Source: CAYXLI01 sp964464925 (GTDB taxonomy: Bacteria; Acidobacteriota; Terriglobia; Bryobacterales; Bryobacteraceae). From it: a DNA stretch of 64,000 nt. Both the position numbers and the translations under genes were made by a program. A model generated the notes under the pieces. That model did no database searches. It was not told the DNA's origin and saw only the letters and a list, made by a program, of their open reading frames with translations. The DNA lies in assembly GCA_964464925.1 (NCBI GenBank), contig CAYXLI010000017.1, positions 1 through 64,000 of the forward strand. The letters are read 5' to 3'. Below, piece by piece: positions 54,880 through 63,644 of this stretch; the first letter of the stretch is position 1, and the number at the start of each line of letters is the position of its first letter.

Positions 54880-56150
54880 CCAATCAAATTGTGGTGCCAC
54901 GCCGCTTCCGGCGCTTTTTTGGCAACCTCGGACCAGGGCTGATCACCGGAGCTGCGGATGACGATCCGTCCGGTATTTCAACCTACTCTGTGACGGGGGC
55001 AGCATTCGGTTATAACGCCCTTTGGACCGCGCTATTCTCCTTCCCGCTAATGACGGCAGTGCAATTGATGTGTGCGCGCCTGGGAATGGTATCGGGACAG
55101 GGACTGGCCGGCTGCATCCGTTATCGCTATCCTCGCTGGGTGCTATGGGGAGCCTGCGCGATTCTGGTCCTTGCGAACACGGTGAATATCGGGGCGGACC
55201 TCGGCGGCATGTCGCAGGTCATGGAGATGATGACCGGGATCTCCTCTGTCTACTTCACTCCGCTGTTCGCGATTGGAATTGCATCGATGCTGCTCTGGTC
55301 GTCCTATAAAACGATTGCGCGCGTCTTCAAATGGCTGACTCTGGTTCTGTTTGCGTACGTGCTAGCGGCAGTGCTCGCGAAGCCGGACTGGCGCGCGGTA
55401 GCACTGGCCACGGTGACGCCGCATATCCAGTGGTCCAGTACGTATTTGGCGACGCTGGTGGGCATCTTCGGCACGACCATCTCGCCCTATCTGTTCTTCT
55501 GGCAGGCTTCGCAGGAGGTGGAGGAGGAGCGAGCGAAAGGCCGCCTCACACTCGCCCAGCGGAGGGGCGCGACCAAACGGGAGTTGGCGAGATCACGGCG
55601 CGATGTAGCGACCGGGATGTTTTTTTCGAATTTGATCATGTATTTCATCATCCTGACCACCGCTGCGACGCTGCACGCAGGAGGTCACACGAGCATCACC
55701 ACAGCGAAGCAGGCGGCCGAAGCGCTGCGCCCGCTGGCAGGCGAAGGCGCATACATGTTGTTCGCCATCGGCCTCATCGGCGCCGGTATGTTGGGCGTGC
55801 CCGTGCTTGCGGGCTCGAGTGCATATGCCGTGGCTGAGGCAGCGGAGTGGCGAGGTTCGCTGGCTGATCATCCGTCGCTGGCGCGTGAGTTTTACGGAAT
55901 CGTAGCGGCGGGCATGCTGCTTGGCCTGGGAATTGATTACGCCGGTTTCGATGCAGTCGCAATGTTGTTCTGGTCGGCCGTGTTAAATGGAGTGCTCGCG
56001 CCACCTCTCGTTGTATTGGTGGTGCTGCTCACCAGCAATCGCGAGGTGATGGGGGAACACGTGAATCCGCCGTTTCTGCAGTGGCTTGGCTGGATATGCG
56101 CGGGAGTGATGAGTGCGGCAGCCATTGGGATGTTCGTCACGATGGTTTGA
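54876..56150 (+). CDS. Nramp-related metal transporter, divergent clade
   Basis: The 424-residue protein has about eleven membrane helices and the Nramp fold. The first helix break reads 'GAADDDPSGISTYSV' where classical Nramps have DPGN, and the sixth helix reads 'GTTISPYLFFWQAS' where they have MPH. The metal-coordinating Asn and Met are therefore changed, as in a widespread Nramp-related branch whose metal preference may differ from Mn/Fe (some relatives carry Mg2+). It is translationally coupled to the DUF488 gene and overlaps the convergent hypothetical gene by 14 bases. Confidence 0.88.
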   Translation: MTNQIVVPRRFRRFFGNLGPGLITGAADDDPSGISTYSVTGAAFGYNALWTALFSFPLMTAVQLMCARLGMVSGQGLAGCIRYRYPRWVLWGACAILVLANTVNIGADLGGMSQVMEMMTGISSVYFTPLFAIGIASMLLWSSYKTIARVFKWLTLVLFAYVLAAVLAKPDWRAVALATVTPHIQWSSTYLATLVGIFGTTISPYLFFWQASQEVEEERAKGRLTLAQRRGATKRELARSRRDVATGMFFSNLIMYFIILTTAATLHAGGHTSITTAKQAAEALRPLAGEGAYMLFAIGLIGAGMLGVPVLAGSSAYAVAEAAEWRGSLADHPSLAREFYGIVAAGMLLGLGIDYAGFDAVAMLFWSAVLNGVLAPPLVVLVVLLTSNREVMGEHVNPPFLQWLGWICAGVMSAAAIGMFVTMV

Positions 56151-57276
56151 GCGCGGCCGCGAGCATCTTCTTCATCGAAGACTCGAACGATGTGCGGGGC
56201 ACCGCTACATCTTTGCGAATCTGCGAATCCTTCCACGTCGCCCGCGCTATCGATGGCATCTGGCGAACGACTTCATCGAGTGATCCTCCAAGTGCCTGCG
56301 CCATTCCGTGAATCGCACGGAAATAGCCCCGCTGCCCCGGAATTTTACGGCATCCGGCAAGCAACGCAGCCAACGCCTCCGCTTTGCCGTCCGTAGTCAG
56401 CGACCGGTGCGTGGCGATCGCAACTCCCCAATCGTCCAGGAATGGACCGAGCGGCAGCAACAGGTCGGGCGACTGCCGCAGACAGCGTACGCCACGCAGG
56501 GGGTAATTGCGATGCCCCTCGCAGGACATGGCTAACCTGTACACCGCAGCAGCGGCCTGGTATGTGCCATCGTATGGCTTCTTGTTCTCATGCGCCAGGC
56601 GTTCAAATGGCCGGCGGGCCGTCTTGTAGATCTCACTATTTGGCCAGAAGCTGAGCCCCTGGTCCAGGTCGCCGGCATTGTGAGTCAGAGTTGCGGCGAT
56701 TCGCAAGGCATCCACTTCGTGACCCTTGCTGTGGATTGCAAAGCGGAACTCCGCGGCCTCCCGCCCCAGTTCGTCATGGATCGCCTGAGAAGCGCGTTCC
56801 GCGTACTCGCTGTCTGCTACACGCAGGAAACTGCCTAGCGCGGCCGCATAGACGCTGAGCATCTCACCATCGTGACCGCTCACAGGACCCACCCCGGCCA
56901 ATCGAGTCGTGCGTTTTGAAATGCCTTCGAGGCTCCATGCGTGGGCTCTCCGCGCGAACTTGAACATCCGGCGGAGTGATTCGCGATCGCGCACCCTGCG
57001 CCAAATCAGGCCACGAATCTTGCTGTCCACATCGGTGGGCACGAACGTCGCGACAGTCGAGTGATGGCAGGAGAGGCACAGCGCGAAGTAGTCCTCGAGC
57101 TGCTCTCCTTCCGTCAGGGATTCGAAGGGATGCATCTCCACCGCATCCAGAATGTCCAGGAAATCATCTCGTTCGATCAGGCGGCCCGTACGGCTCGTGC
57201 GCGGCTGCTGGAACAGGAACGGCGCAGTATTCTTCACAAGCTCCAGCAGAGAGCGCGGAGCAATCCAATCCAGCAA
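56137..57276 (-). CDS. Unrecognised helical protein with a CxxCHH motif
   Basis: The 379-residue protein is not recognised. It is rich in helices with repeated 'RIAATLTHNAGD' and 'AAAAVYRLAMSCEG'-like units. 'FALCLSCHHSTVATFVPTD' near residue 67 contains a CxxCH string, but there is no signal peptide, so covalent haem attachment is unlikely; metal binding is possible. The start is TTG 57276, in the same frame as msrA and only three codons after its stop (TAA CGC GAA TTG), so it is almost certainly translated from the msrA message. Its 3' end overlaps the convergent transporter gene by 14 bases. Confidence 0.65.
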   Translation of the reverse strand: MLDWIAPRSLLELVKNTAPFLFQQPRTSRTGRLIERDDFLDILDAVEMHPFESLTEGEQLEDYFALCLSCHHSTVATFVPTDVDSKIRGLIWRRVRDRESLRRMFKFARRAHAWSLEGISKRTTRLAGVGPVSGHDGEMLSVYAAALGSFLRVADSEYAERASQAIHDELGREAAEFRFAIHSKGHEVDALRIAATLTHNAGDLDQGLSFWPNSEIYKTARRPFERLAHENKKPYDGTYQAAAAVYRLAMSCEGHRNYPLRGVRCLRQSPDLLLPLGPFLDDWGVAIATHRSLTTDGKAEALAALLAGCRKIPGQRGYFRAIHGMAQALGGSLDEVVRQMPSIARATWKDSQIRKDVAVPRTSFESSMKKMLAAALKPS

Positions 57277-57282
57277 TTCGCG

Positions 57283-57822
57283 TTAACCCGCCTTCCGTTT
57301 CGCGGCAAACTTTGCCCGGAACTTTTTCACTTTTGGCGCCACTACGAACGAGCAATACGGCTGGTTCGGATTGTTGCGGAAATACTCCTGATGATAGCCC
57401 TCGGCGATGTAGAACTTCTCCGCGGGCACAATCTGAGTGACCACAGGACCATCAAAGATCTGCTCGCCCGTGATTTCTTTCACTAAGTCTTCGGCTGTGC
57501 GCTTCTGCTCGTCCGAGTGAAAGAAAATGGAGGAGCGATACTGCGTACCGACATCGTTGCCCTGACGATTGAGCGTAGTCGGATCATGAATGGCGAAGAA
57601 AATTTCAAGCAGATCGCGATATGTGATGACCGCGGGATCGAATGTGATCTGCACGACCTCCGCATGTCCTGTGTCTCCGCCGCACACCTGCTTGTAATTC
57701 GGATCTGGCAGCGAGCCGCCCATGTATCCGGACTCCACGGACTCAACGCCCTGTACTTCGTCGTACACCGCTTCCAGACACCAGAAGCAGCCGCCGGCTA
57801 ATGTTGCGATTTCATTTGCCAC
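57283..57822 (-). CDS. msrA: Peptide methionine sulfoxide reductase A
   Basis: MsrA reduces methionine-S-sulfoxide in oxidised proteins. The 179-residue enzyme has the catalytic 'GGCFWCLEAVYDEVQGV', then 'GYMGGSLPDPNYKQVCGGDTGHAEVVQI' and 'GYHQEYF'. The length is normal. It leads directly into the unrecognised gene at 57276, three codons on in the same frame. Confidence 0.97.
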   Translation of the reverse strand: MANEIATLAGGCFWCLEAVYDEVQGVESVESGYMGGSLPDPNYKQVCGGDTGHAEVVQITFDPAVITYRDLLEIFFAIHDPTTLNRQGNDVGTQYRSSIFFHSDEQKRTAEDLVKEITGEQIFDGPVVTQIVPAEKFYIAEGYHQEYFRNNPNQPYCSFVVAPKVKKFRAKFAAKRKAG

Positions 57823-57835
57823 GATTTCAGTCTAC

Positions 57836-60800
57836 TCAGAAGCTCAACTTCATTCCGAGTTGCAACAGCCGGGGAGGAGCCGCGGCCACCCACGCACCTG
57901 GAGCGCTGGATGCCTGGTTCGTCACTGGTCCCTCGTAGTTCACATTATTCATAGAGTTCAGCGCTTCCAGCCTGAGCTGCAAGCGCATGCCTTCCTTAAC
58001 CACAATGTTCCGGAAAATAGATGCGTCGATGCTGCGATAGCGGCTGCCGCGAATGATGTTCCGTCCGCTGTTCCCAAACTTGCCTTGAGGCGGAGTCCGG
58101 AAGGCAGCCGGATTGTAAGCGCGCCCGCCCGGCACCTTCGCATTCGGATCGCCGACCACGTCCAGCCGGTTGAAGCTTTCGTTGCGATACGGATCGAATG
58201 TGGTCGTATATGGAGTGAACGGCTGGCCGGACTGCATGGTGACATTCGCGTTCAATTGCCATCCGGAGAACAGCCACCGTGCCCGCTGCGCATCCGGCAC
58301 GCGGTAGACCGCCGCGAGCGTGAAGCGGTGCGGTATGTCGAAACTGGACAGGCCGCGCTGGCTGCGGAGATTGTACGAATTCAGCACGCGCTCGGAAGAA
58401 TCCCCGGAGCTGAAATCGCTCGAATTGTCGATGGATTTCGACCACGTGTAGGATGTCAACAAGTCCAACCCCTGTGCAAAGCGGTGTTCCACCCTTGCCT
58501 GCAAGGCGTGATAAATGGAACTCGCGGTGTTGTCGTACAGGTTGATCATGTTGTAATCGCCGTAAGGCCGGAAGGCGTCCAACACCGGCTGAGTGCCTTC
58601 CGCACTGCCGACGGCCCTTCGGATCTCCAGCCTCTGATCCGGCGTCAACAATTCGATAGGAACCTGGTTGATGTTGTAGTTCAGGGGCAGCTTGATTCCG
58701 CGAGTCGCGCGATATCCAATGTCAACTAACCATGCCCTCCCGACAGACTGCTGCACTCCGATTGCATACTGCAGCGAGTAAGGCGTATGGAGGCCGTATG
58801 GGATGGCGGCCAGATTGCGCGAGGGCTCGGCACTGTTGCGCAGGTCTAAGAGTGTTGTGGCAGGCGAGCCGTTCAGAGGAAACGGCGTGGGTACGTATGT
58901 GACTGCCGTGCCGGAGAACGGAGGATTATTCTCGATGGGTTGCACCGTGCTCGACTGCATCAGCGTTTCGTACAACATGGCAAATCCGCCTCGCACGATG
59001 GTGTGTCCACGGCCGTTGACGTCCCAGGCGAAACCGGCCCGCGGCGCGAAGTTGTTCCAGTCCGGGGCGTAGAGCCCATGCCAATCGGGAGACTGCGGAG
59101 TAATCAGTCCCACGCCCGGCACAAAGTTGGAGAGCTTCCCGTTCACTTCCGTCCATGGCGTGTTGTACTCGTAGCGGACTCCGTAGTTGATGGTCAGACG
59201 TCGGGACATTCGCCAGCTATCCTGCATGTACGCGGCGTAAGCCCACTGGCGGTAGCCGCGGCCAAACTGACCGACGGTGATGGTCGCCTGTTGGGGCAAC
59301 CCTAGGATCAGATCGGCGAGTACGCTTGCGCGCGGGTTTCCAAACCGGCGCGGCAACACCTCATTTCTGGAGCCGTCGAACAGAACGGTGCCCCGTTCGT
59401 TGCTGGCGCCACGAGTGTTGTATTGGAAACGCGACAGCTCAGCTCCAACCTTCAAACTATGGGAGCCGTGCAACACCGTTACGGAATCCGAGAAAAACAA
59501 GGCCAGTTCGTTCTGTTCCCGGTTGTTTCCGGGAGGGCCGCCGAGTTGCTCCAAGGTTCCTGCGGAGAAGGAGACCGTTGGAATTCCGTTCGCTTTCGTG
59601 CCGTTCGGAAACCCGAAGTCGGCGGCCTTACGATGATCTCCATTCCCGAGCAGGTTTCCGAAGCGGCTCACGCCCATACGCGCCTCGTTCACTATGCTGG
59701 AGCCGAAGTTGTGCAAATGTCCTAGCGTGCCGTTGGTTGTGCGCTCCGGATTTACCAGTGAGAAGCCGGGAATGTAGGGGCCGCCGAAACGGTTGATGAT
59801 GAAAACCCGGTCGTTCAGATTCCACGAAGTCCGCAGCGTCACGACATCGCGGTCTGAGAAGTGGTGATCGGTGCGCAGGTGATATTGATAGTCGTTCAGC
59901 TTGATAGCCAAAGGAGCGTTGTAGTTCAGCGAGCCTAGATCGGAGACGTTCGGCTTGGGATACAGCGCGAGCAGTTTGCGGCTGAGAGGCGTCATGCGAT
60001 TGGACAGATCGAGCTTGTGGTCGTTCTCCGACGAATCCTGCCACGTCAGAAGGCCCCTCCGTTCCTCATCGGTAGGCACGCTGGTGAGGCGTGTCTCACT
60101 CGTTTCAATGTTCCGGAGCAACTCGGTTCCAACGAAGAAGAAATGCCGGTAGCGCGCAAGCGGGCCCCCGAATGTCCCGCCGAACTGGTTGTGCCGCACC
60201 TCGCCACGGGGCAGGCCAGTCCGATTGTTGAAGGTGTTATTCGCATCCAGTTTGTCGTTCCGGAAGAATTCGTAGAGCGAACCGTGATACTGAGCGGAGC
60301 CTCCGCGGGTAACGATGTTGATGATGCCGCCCATGGTGCGCCCGAACTCAGCCGCAGGCGCCAGCGTCTTTACTTCGAACTCCTGCACGGCTTCGTTGGA
60401 GGGCTCGAAGTTGATCGCGTTGAACTGGCGTAGGTTCAGTGGCATTCCGTCCAGAACGAAGCTATTGGAGCGGCTGCGCGCCCCATTGATGCTGAATGCG
60501 CCTTCGGTTCCTTCGCGTGCGCGGCCGTTTCGATTTGCCGCGGTGGACAGATTCCATCCGGCCGAAGCCCCCGGCACCAGCAGAACCAGATTCTGCAATT
60601 GCCGCCCATTCGAGGGGAGCTCCTGGATTGCGTTGCCGCTCACTACCGTGGAAGCGCCGCTGCCATCGGCTGACACGGCCGGGGTGGAGGGTTGGAAACT
60701 CACCTGCGTTCGCACTTCGAACGGCGGAAGACTCACATCGAGCCGCAATTGCTCACCAACTCGTACCTCAAGCCCAGTCTTTTGCAGTGACGAAAGCCCT

Positions 60801-61045
60801 ACTGCCGAGATCTCTATCCGATACACGCCGGGCTGCAGTCCGGGAAATTGATACCGGCCGCGCTCGTTCGTTTGGGTGGTGCGTGCGATCGCCGTGTCCC
60901 GGTTCACGATGAGAACGCGAGCGTTGGAAATCGGCAGGTTCTCCGTATCGTTGACCACTCCTGTGATGGATCCATCCGGACCATCCGCGCACACAGTGGA
61001 CGCTAACGCAAGAAGCAAGGGTATGGCGCGCAAGCCGTATTTCAT
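57836..61045 (-). CDS. Oar-like TonB-dependent receptor with carboxypeptidase-regulatory N-domain
   Basis: The 1069-residue outer-membrane protein begins at ATG 61045 with a leader ('MKYGLRAIPLLLALASTVCA') and a carboxypeptidase-regulatory domain ('GSITGVVNDTENLPISNARVLIVN'). A plug follows ('AIQELPSNGRQLQNLVLLVPG', 'FSINGARSRSNSFVLDGM', 'FGRTMGGIINIVTRGG'), then a barrel ending 'RLLQLGMKLSF'. The ATG overlaps the dehydratase stop by four bases; the longer frame up to 61186 lies inside that gene. The coupling suggests that this receptor imports a compound whose sugar acid is processed by the dehydratase. Confidence 0.9.
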   Translation of the reverse strand: MKYGLRAIPLLLALASTVCADGPDGSITGVVNDTENLPISNARVLIVNRDTAIARTTQTNERGRYQFPGLQPGVYRIEISAVGLSSLQKTGLEVRVGEQLRLDVSLPPFEVRTQVSFQPSTPAVSADGSGASTVVSGNAIQELPSNGRQLQNLVLLVPGASAGWNLSTAANRNGRAREGTEGAFSINGARSRSNSFVLDGMPLNLRQFNAINFEPSNEAVQEFEVKTLAPAAEFGRTMGGIINIVTRGGSAQYHGSLYEFFRNDKLDANNTFNNRTGLPRGEVRHNQFGGTFGGPLARYRHFFFVGTELLRNIETSETRLTSVPTDEERRGLLTWQDSSENDHKLDLSNRMTPLSRKLLALYPKPNVSDLGSLNYNAPLAIKLNDYQYHLRTDHHFSDRDVVTLRTSWNLNDRVFIINRFGGPYIPGFSLVNPERTTNGTLGHLHNFGSSIVNEARMGVSRFGNLLGNGDHRKAADFGFPNGTKANGIPTVSFSAGTLEQLGGPPGNNREQNELALFFSDSVTVLHGSHSLKVGAELSRFQYNTRGASNERGTVLFDGSRNEVLPRRFGNPRASVLADLILGLPQQATITVGQFGRGYRQWAYAAYMQDSWRMSRRLTINYGVRYEYNTPWTEVNGKLSNFVPGVGLITPQSPDWHGLYAPDWNNFAPRAGFAWDVNGRGHTIVRGGFAMLYETLMQSSTVQPIENNPPFSGTAVTYVPTPFPLNGSPATTLLDLRNSAEPSRNLAAIPYGLHTPYSLQYAIGVQQSVGRAWLVDIGYRATRGIKLPLNYNINQVPIELLTPDQRLEIRRAVGSAEGTQPVLDAFRPYGDYNMINLYDNTASSIYHALQARVEHRFAQGLDLLTSYTWSKSIDNSSDFSSGDSSERVLNSYNLRSQRGLSSFDIPHRFTLAAVYRVPDAQRARWLFSGWQLNANVTMQSGQPFTPYTTTFDPYRNESFNRLDVVGDPNAKVPGGRAYNPAAFRTPPQGKFGNSGRNIIRGSRYRSIDASIFRNIVVKEGMRLQLRLEALNSMNNVNYEGPVTNQASSAPGAWVAAAPPRLLQLGMKLSF

Positions 61046-62736
61046 TTGCGCAGGAAATCGAAATCGCAGCCCTGGTCGGCCTGCATGACATGGTCGAGAA
61101 ACATCTTGCCGTAGCCCCTGGCATAGTGCGGCTGGGGAGGTTGGAATGCAGCGCGACGCCGTTCCAATTCCTCGCCGGACACGCACAGATCCAAGCGCCG
61201 GCTTTGCACATCGAGCGCAATCTCATCACCGGTCCGCACCAGGCCTAGGGGTCCACCGATCGCCGATTCCGGCGTCACATGCAGAACCACCGTGCCGAAG
61301 CTGGTGCCGCTCATGCGAGCGTCGGAAATGCGGACCACGTCGTTGATGCCGCGCTTCAAAAGCGCTTTTGGCATCGGGATCTGTCCCCACTCCGGCATTC
61401 CTGGTCCTCCTTTCGGACCGGCGTTCTGTAGCACGAGAACGGTGTTCTCGTCTACTGGGAGATCTTCCCGGTCCACGCCCGCCTGCATCTCGGCATGATT
61501 TGCAAAAACGTGCGCTCGTCCCCGATGCTGCAACAGATGCGGGGAAGCAGCCGTTTGTTTCAGGACTGCTCCATCGGGGCAGAGACTCCCGCGCAGCACC
61601 ACAGTCCCGCCCTCGGTATGCAATGGTTGAGCGAAAGGCCGGATGACGGTGTCGTCTTCACAGCGCGCGTCTGCTACGTTCTCGATCAGGGTTTTGCCGG
61701 TCACGGTGAGGCAATTCCCATGGAGTAGCCGCGCTATCCGATTCAACAGGGCCGGAACGCCGCCCGCACGGAAGAAATCCTCCATCACGTATTCGCCCGA
61801 AGGCTTCAAATTGGCGAGGAACGGCGTACTGCGGGACAGCCGGTCGAAATCGTCGAGCGACAGCTTTACTCCGAGCCGCCCCGCAATCGCAAGCAAATGC
61901 ACGACTGCATTGGTGGAACCGCCGAGCGCCATGCACGCGATGATCGCGTTTTCAAATGCCTCGCGCGTGAGGATGCGGCTTGGACGGAGGTCCTCGGCAA
62001 CCATCTCCACGATTCGCCGTCCGCTCGATTCCGCAATACCTTTTCGTCGTGAATCGGGAGCCGGGATGGCCGCGCAACCCGGCAACGTCATTCCGAGCAC
62101 CTCGGCCAGGCTCGTCATCGTGGAAGCTGTTCCCATGACGGTGCAGTGTCCCGCGCTGCGTGCGATACAGCCTTCCACTTCGTTCAGTTGCTCGTCGGTG
62201 ATCTTGCCGGCTCGATACAGGTCAAACAGCTTCCTGCCGTCGGTTCCGGAGCCCAGGGAGCGGTTCTGCCAGAGGCCGGCCAGCATAGGGCCGCCGGTGA
62301 CCACGATCGCCGGAATATCGGCGCTGGCGGCACCCATCATTTGTGCCGGTGTGGTCTTGTCGCAGCCGCACAACAAAACCACGCCGTCCAGCGGCTGCGC
62401 CCGGATCATCTCCTCCACATCCATGGCCATCAGGTTGCGCAGCAGCATCGAGGTAGGCTTCAGGAACATCTCGCCGAGGGAAATCGTCGGAAATTCGACT
62501 GGAAATCCGCCCGCCGCCCATACACCGCGTTTCACCGCCTCGGCGACTTCGCGCAGGTGCAGGTTGCAATTGTTCAGTTCGCTCCAGGAGTTGCAAATGC
62601 CGATGACCGGCTTGCCTTCGAAAACGTCGTGATTGAAACCTTCAGAGCGCAACCAGGCGCGGCGAGCAAAACTATAATAATCGGGGCCGGAAAACCACTG
62701 CCTGCTGCGCAGTTTCCGCGCCTCATCGGAGGGCAT
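61042..62736 (-). CDS. IlvD/Edd-family sugar-acid dehydratase, L-arabinonate dehydratase-like
   Basis: The 564-residue Fe-S dehydratase has cluster-ligand cysteines Cys57 ('WSELNNCN'), Cys125 ('CGCDKTTP') and Cys198 ('SAGHCTVMGTASTM') in the usual spacing, and 'RISDARMSGTSFGTVVLHVTPESA' at the C-terminal active-site part. The N-terminal 'LRSRQWFSGPDYYSFARRAWL' and 'GEMFLKPTSMLLRNLMAMDVEE' favour the L-arabinonate/pentonate dehydratase branch over IlvD itself. It would convert an aldonate to a 2-keto-3-deoxy acid. It is coupled to the following TonB receptor gene. Confidence 0.88.
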   Translation of the reverse strand: MPSDEARKLRSRQWFSGPDYYSFARRAWLRSEGFNHDVFEGKPVIGICNSWSELNNCNLHLREVAEAVKRGVWAAGGFPVEFPTISLGEMFLKPTSMLLRNLMAMDVEEMIRAQPLDGVVLLCGCDKTTPAQMMGAASADIPAIVVTGGPMLAGLWQNRSLGSGTDGRKLFDLYRAGKITDEQLNEVEGCIARSAGHCTVMGTASTMTSLAEVLGMTLPGCAAIPAPDSRRKGIAESSGRRIVEMVAEDLRPSRILTREAFENAIIACMALGGSTNAVVHLLAIAGRLGVKLSLDDFDRLSRSTPFLANLKPSGEYVMEDFFRAGGVPALLNRIARLLHGNCLTVTGKTLIENVADARCEDDTVIRPFAQPLHTEGGTVVLRGSLCPDGAVLKQTAASPHLLQHRGRAHVFANHAEMQAGVDREDLPVDENTVLVLQNAGPKGGPGMPEWGQIPMPKALLKRGINDVVRISDARMSGTSFGTVVLHVTPESAIGGPLGLVRTGDEIALDVQSRRLDLCVSGEELERRRAAFQPPQPHYARGYGKMFLDHVMQADQGCDFDFLRK

Positions 62737-62780
62737 AAAGCCATTATAGAAGTCTGAATAGGCGAAGCCGACAGAAAGAA

Positions 62781-62808
62781 GGGCGGCGGATTTGCGGCTA
62801 CGCCGCCC
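62781..62808 (-). terminator. Terminator after the PEP-CTERM-like gene
   Basis: GGGCGGCG (62781-62788) pairs perfectly with CGCCGCCC (62801-62808). On the minus strand the hairpin is followed by TTCTTTCTGT. It lies between the PEP-CTERM-like gene and the dehydratase start, so the dehydratase must have its own promoter close by. Confidence 0.75.
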
Positions 62809-62820
62809 GGGAGTGGACTC

Positions 62821-63492
62821 TTAAACCGAGAAACGCTTCCTGACCTGGCCGATCGCGAGGAGTCCCACTCCGCAGAGCAGGAATGTTTGGCTTTCCGGCG
62901 TCGCACTGCCGGGCGTCCCGATTGAGAAGTTATCGAGGGCCGGTGTGATATTGCCGACTGTGGTGATGAGATCTACGGCGCCGATCGAATTATCCGAGGT
63001 CACGCCGAAGAAGGTGCGAGTGGGATTGAGGGCCGTCGTCACTGATCCCGCAGTAACGCCATCCAAATTGATCGTGTACTGCCCCACCAGGTTGATCAGC
63101 ATCAGGTCCACGCCAAACGCCTTGGTCCCGGTCGGCAGCACAACATGAAAGTTATACGTGTGTCCCGAGACCGTGCTGGTCCCTGTCAGGATTGCGCCGG
63201 AGTTCCAGTTATTTGTCCCGCTCGTGTAGTTGTAGACGTACTGCGTAGATGACCTTCCATCAGCGTAGCTCGTAAATTGGATACCGCTTATTGTGAGCGG
63301 AGAATAACCCAGATAGAGATAGTTATTGGTGGCAGGCGGCGTATAACCGGCACTTGCACTGTCGAACGTCACTGTAGTTTCGTTTTGCACGTTTGCCGTC
63401 CAAATCGTCCTGTCCGTGTACGTTGTGATGGCACCGGAACTCACCGCTGCGGAGAAGATCAGAACTGCGAACACACTGGTAGCGCGCGTCAT
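62821..63492 (-). CDS. Exported protein with a PEP-CTERM-like sorting signal (PES variant)
   Basis: The 223-residue protein has a leader ('MTRATSVFAVLIFSAAVSSGA'), a Thr/Ser/Asn-rich beta-type body and a C-terminal tripartite signal: 'TPES' then 'FLLCGVGLLAIG' and a basic tail 'QVRKRFSV'. This matches PEP-CTERM sorting signals except that the central motif is PES instead of PEP. Such proteins are usually processed by an exosortase and linked to extracellular polysaccharide; no exosortase is in the window. The 152 bases upstream contain no gene that I can see. Confidence 0.78.
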   Translation of the reverse strand: MTRATSVFAVLIFSAAVSSGAITTYTDRTIWTANVQNETTVTFDSASAGYTPPATNNYLYLGYSPLTISGIQFTSYADGRSSTQYVYNYTSGTNNWNSGAILTGTSTVSGHTYNFHVVLPTGTKAFGVDLMLINLVGQYTINLDGVTAGSVTTALNPTRTFFGVTSDNSIGAVDLITTVGNITPALDNFSIGTPGSATPESQTFLLCGVGLLAIGQVRKRFSV

Positions 63493-63644
63493 TTCTTATT
63501 GGCCTTTTCTTTGTTTGGAAGGGGGTTAGCTTAGCGTCTTCCCCTGTATCGAAACGGATGTTGCCGATTGCTGGGTTTCACAAACAAAGTGTCTGCGGCG
63601 AGAGGAATATCTCTACCAGAAAAGTCCGAAGGTAGGTAAAACGG

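Noticed and set aside
57052..57080. CxxCH motif as evidence for a c-type cytochrome
   Set aside because: The protein has no signal peptide for export to where haem is attached and only one such motif, so metal binding or chance is more likely.
57722..58729. Open frame of 335 codons on the plus strand
   Set aside because: It overlaps msrA and the TonB receptor on the other strand and encodes nothing recognisable.
61046..61186. 47-codon N-terminal extension of the second TonB receptor
   Set aside because: It lies inside the dehydratase gene, and ATG 61045 begins a normal signal peptide.
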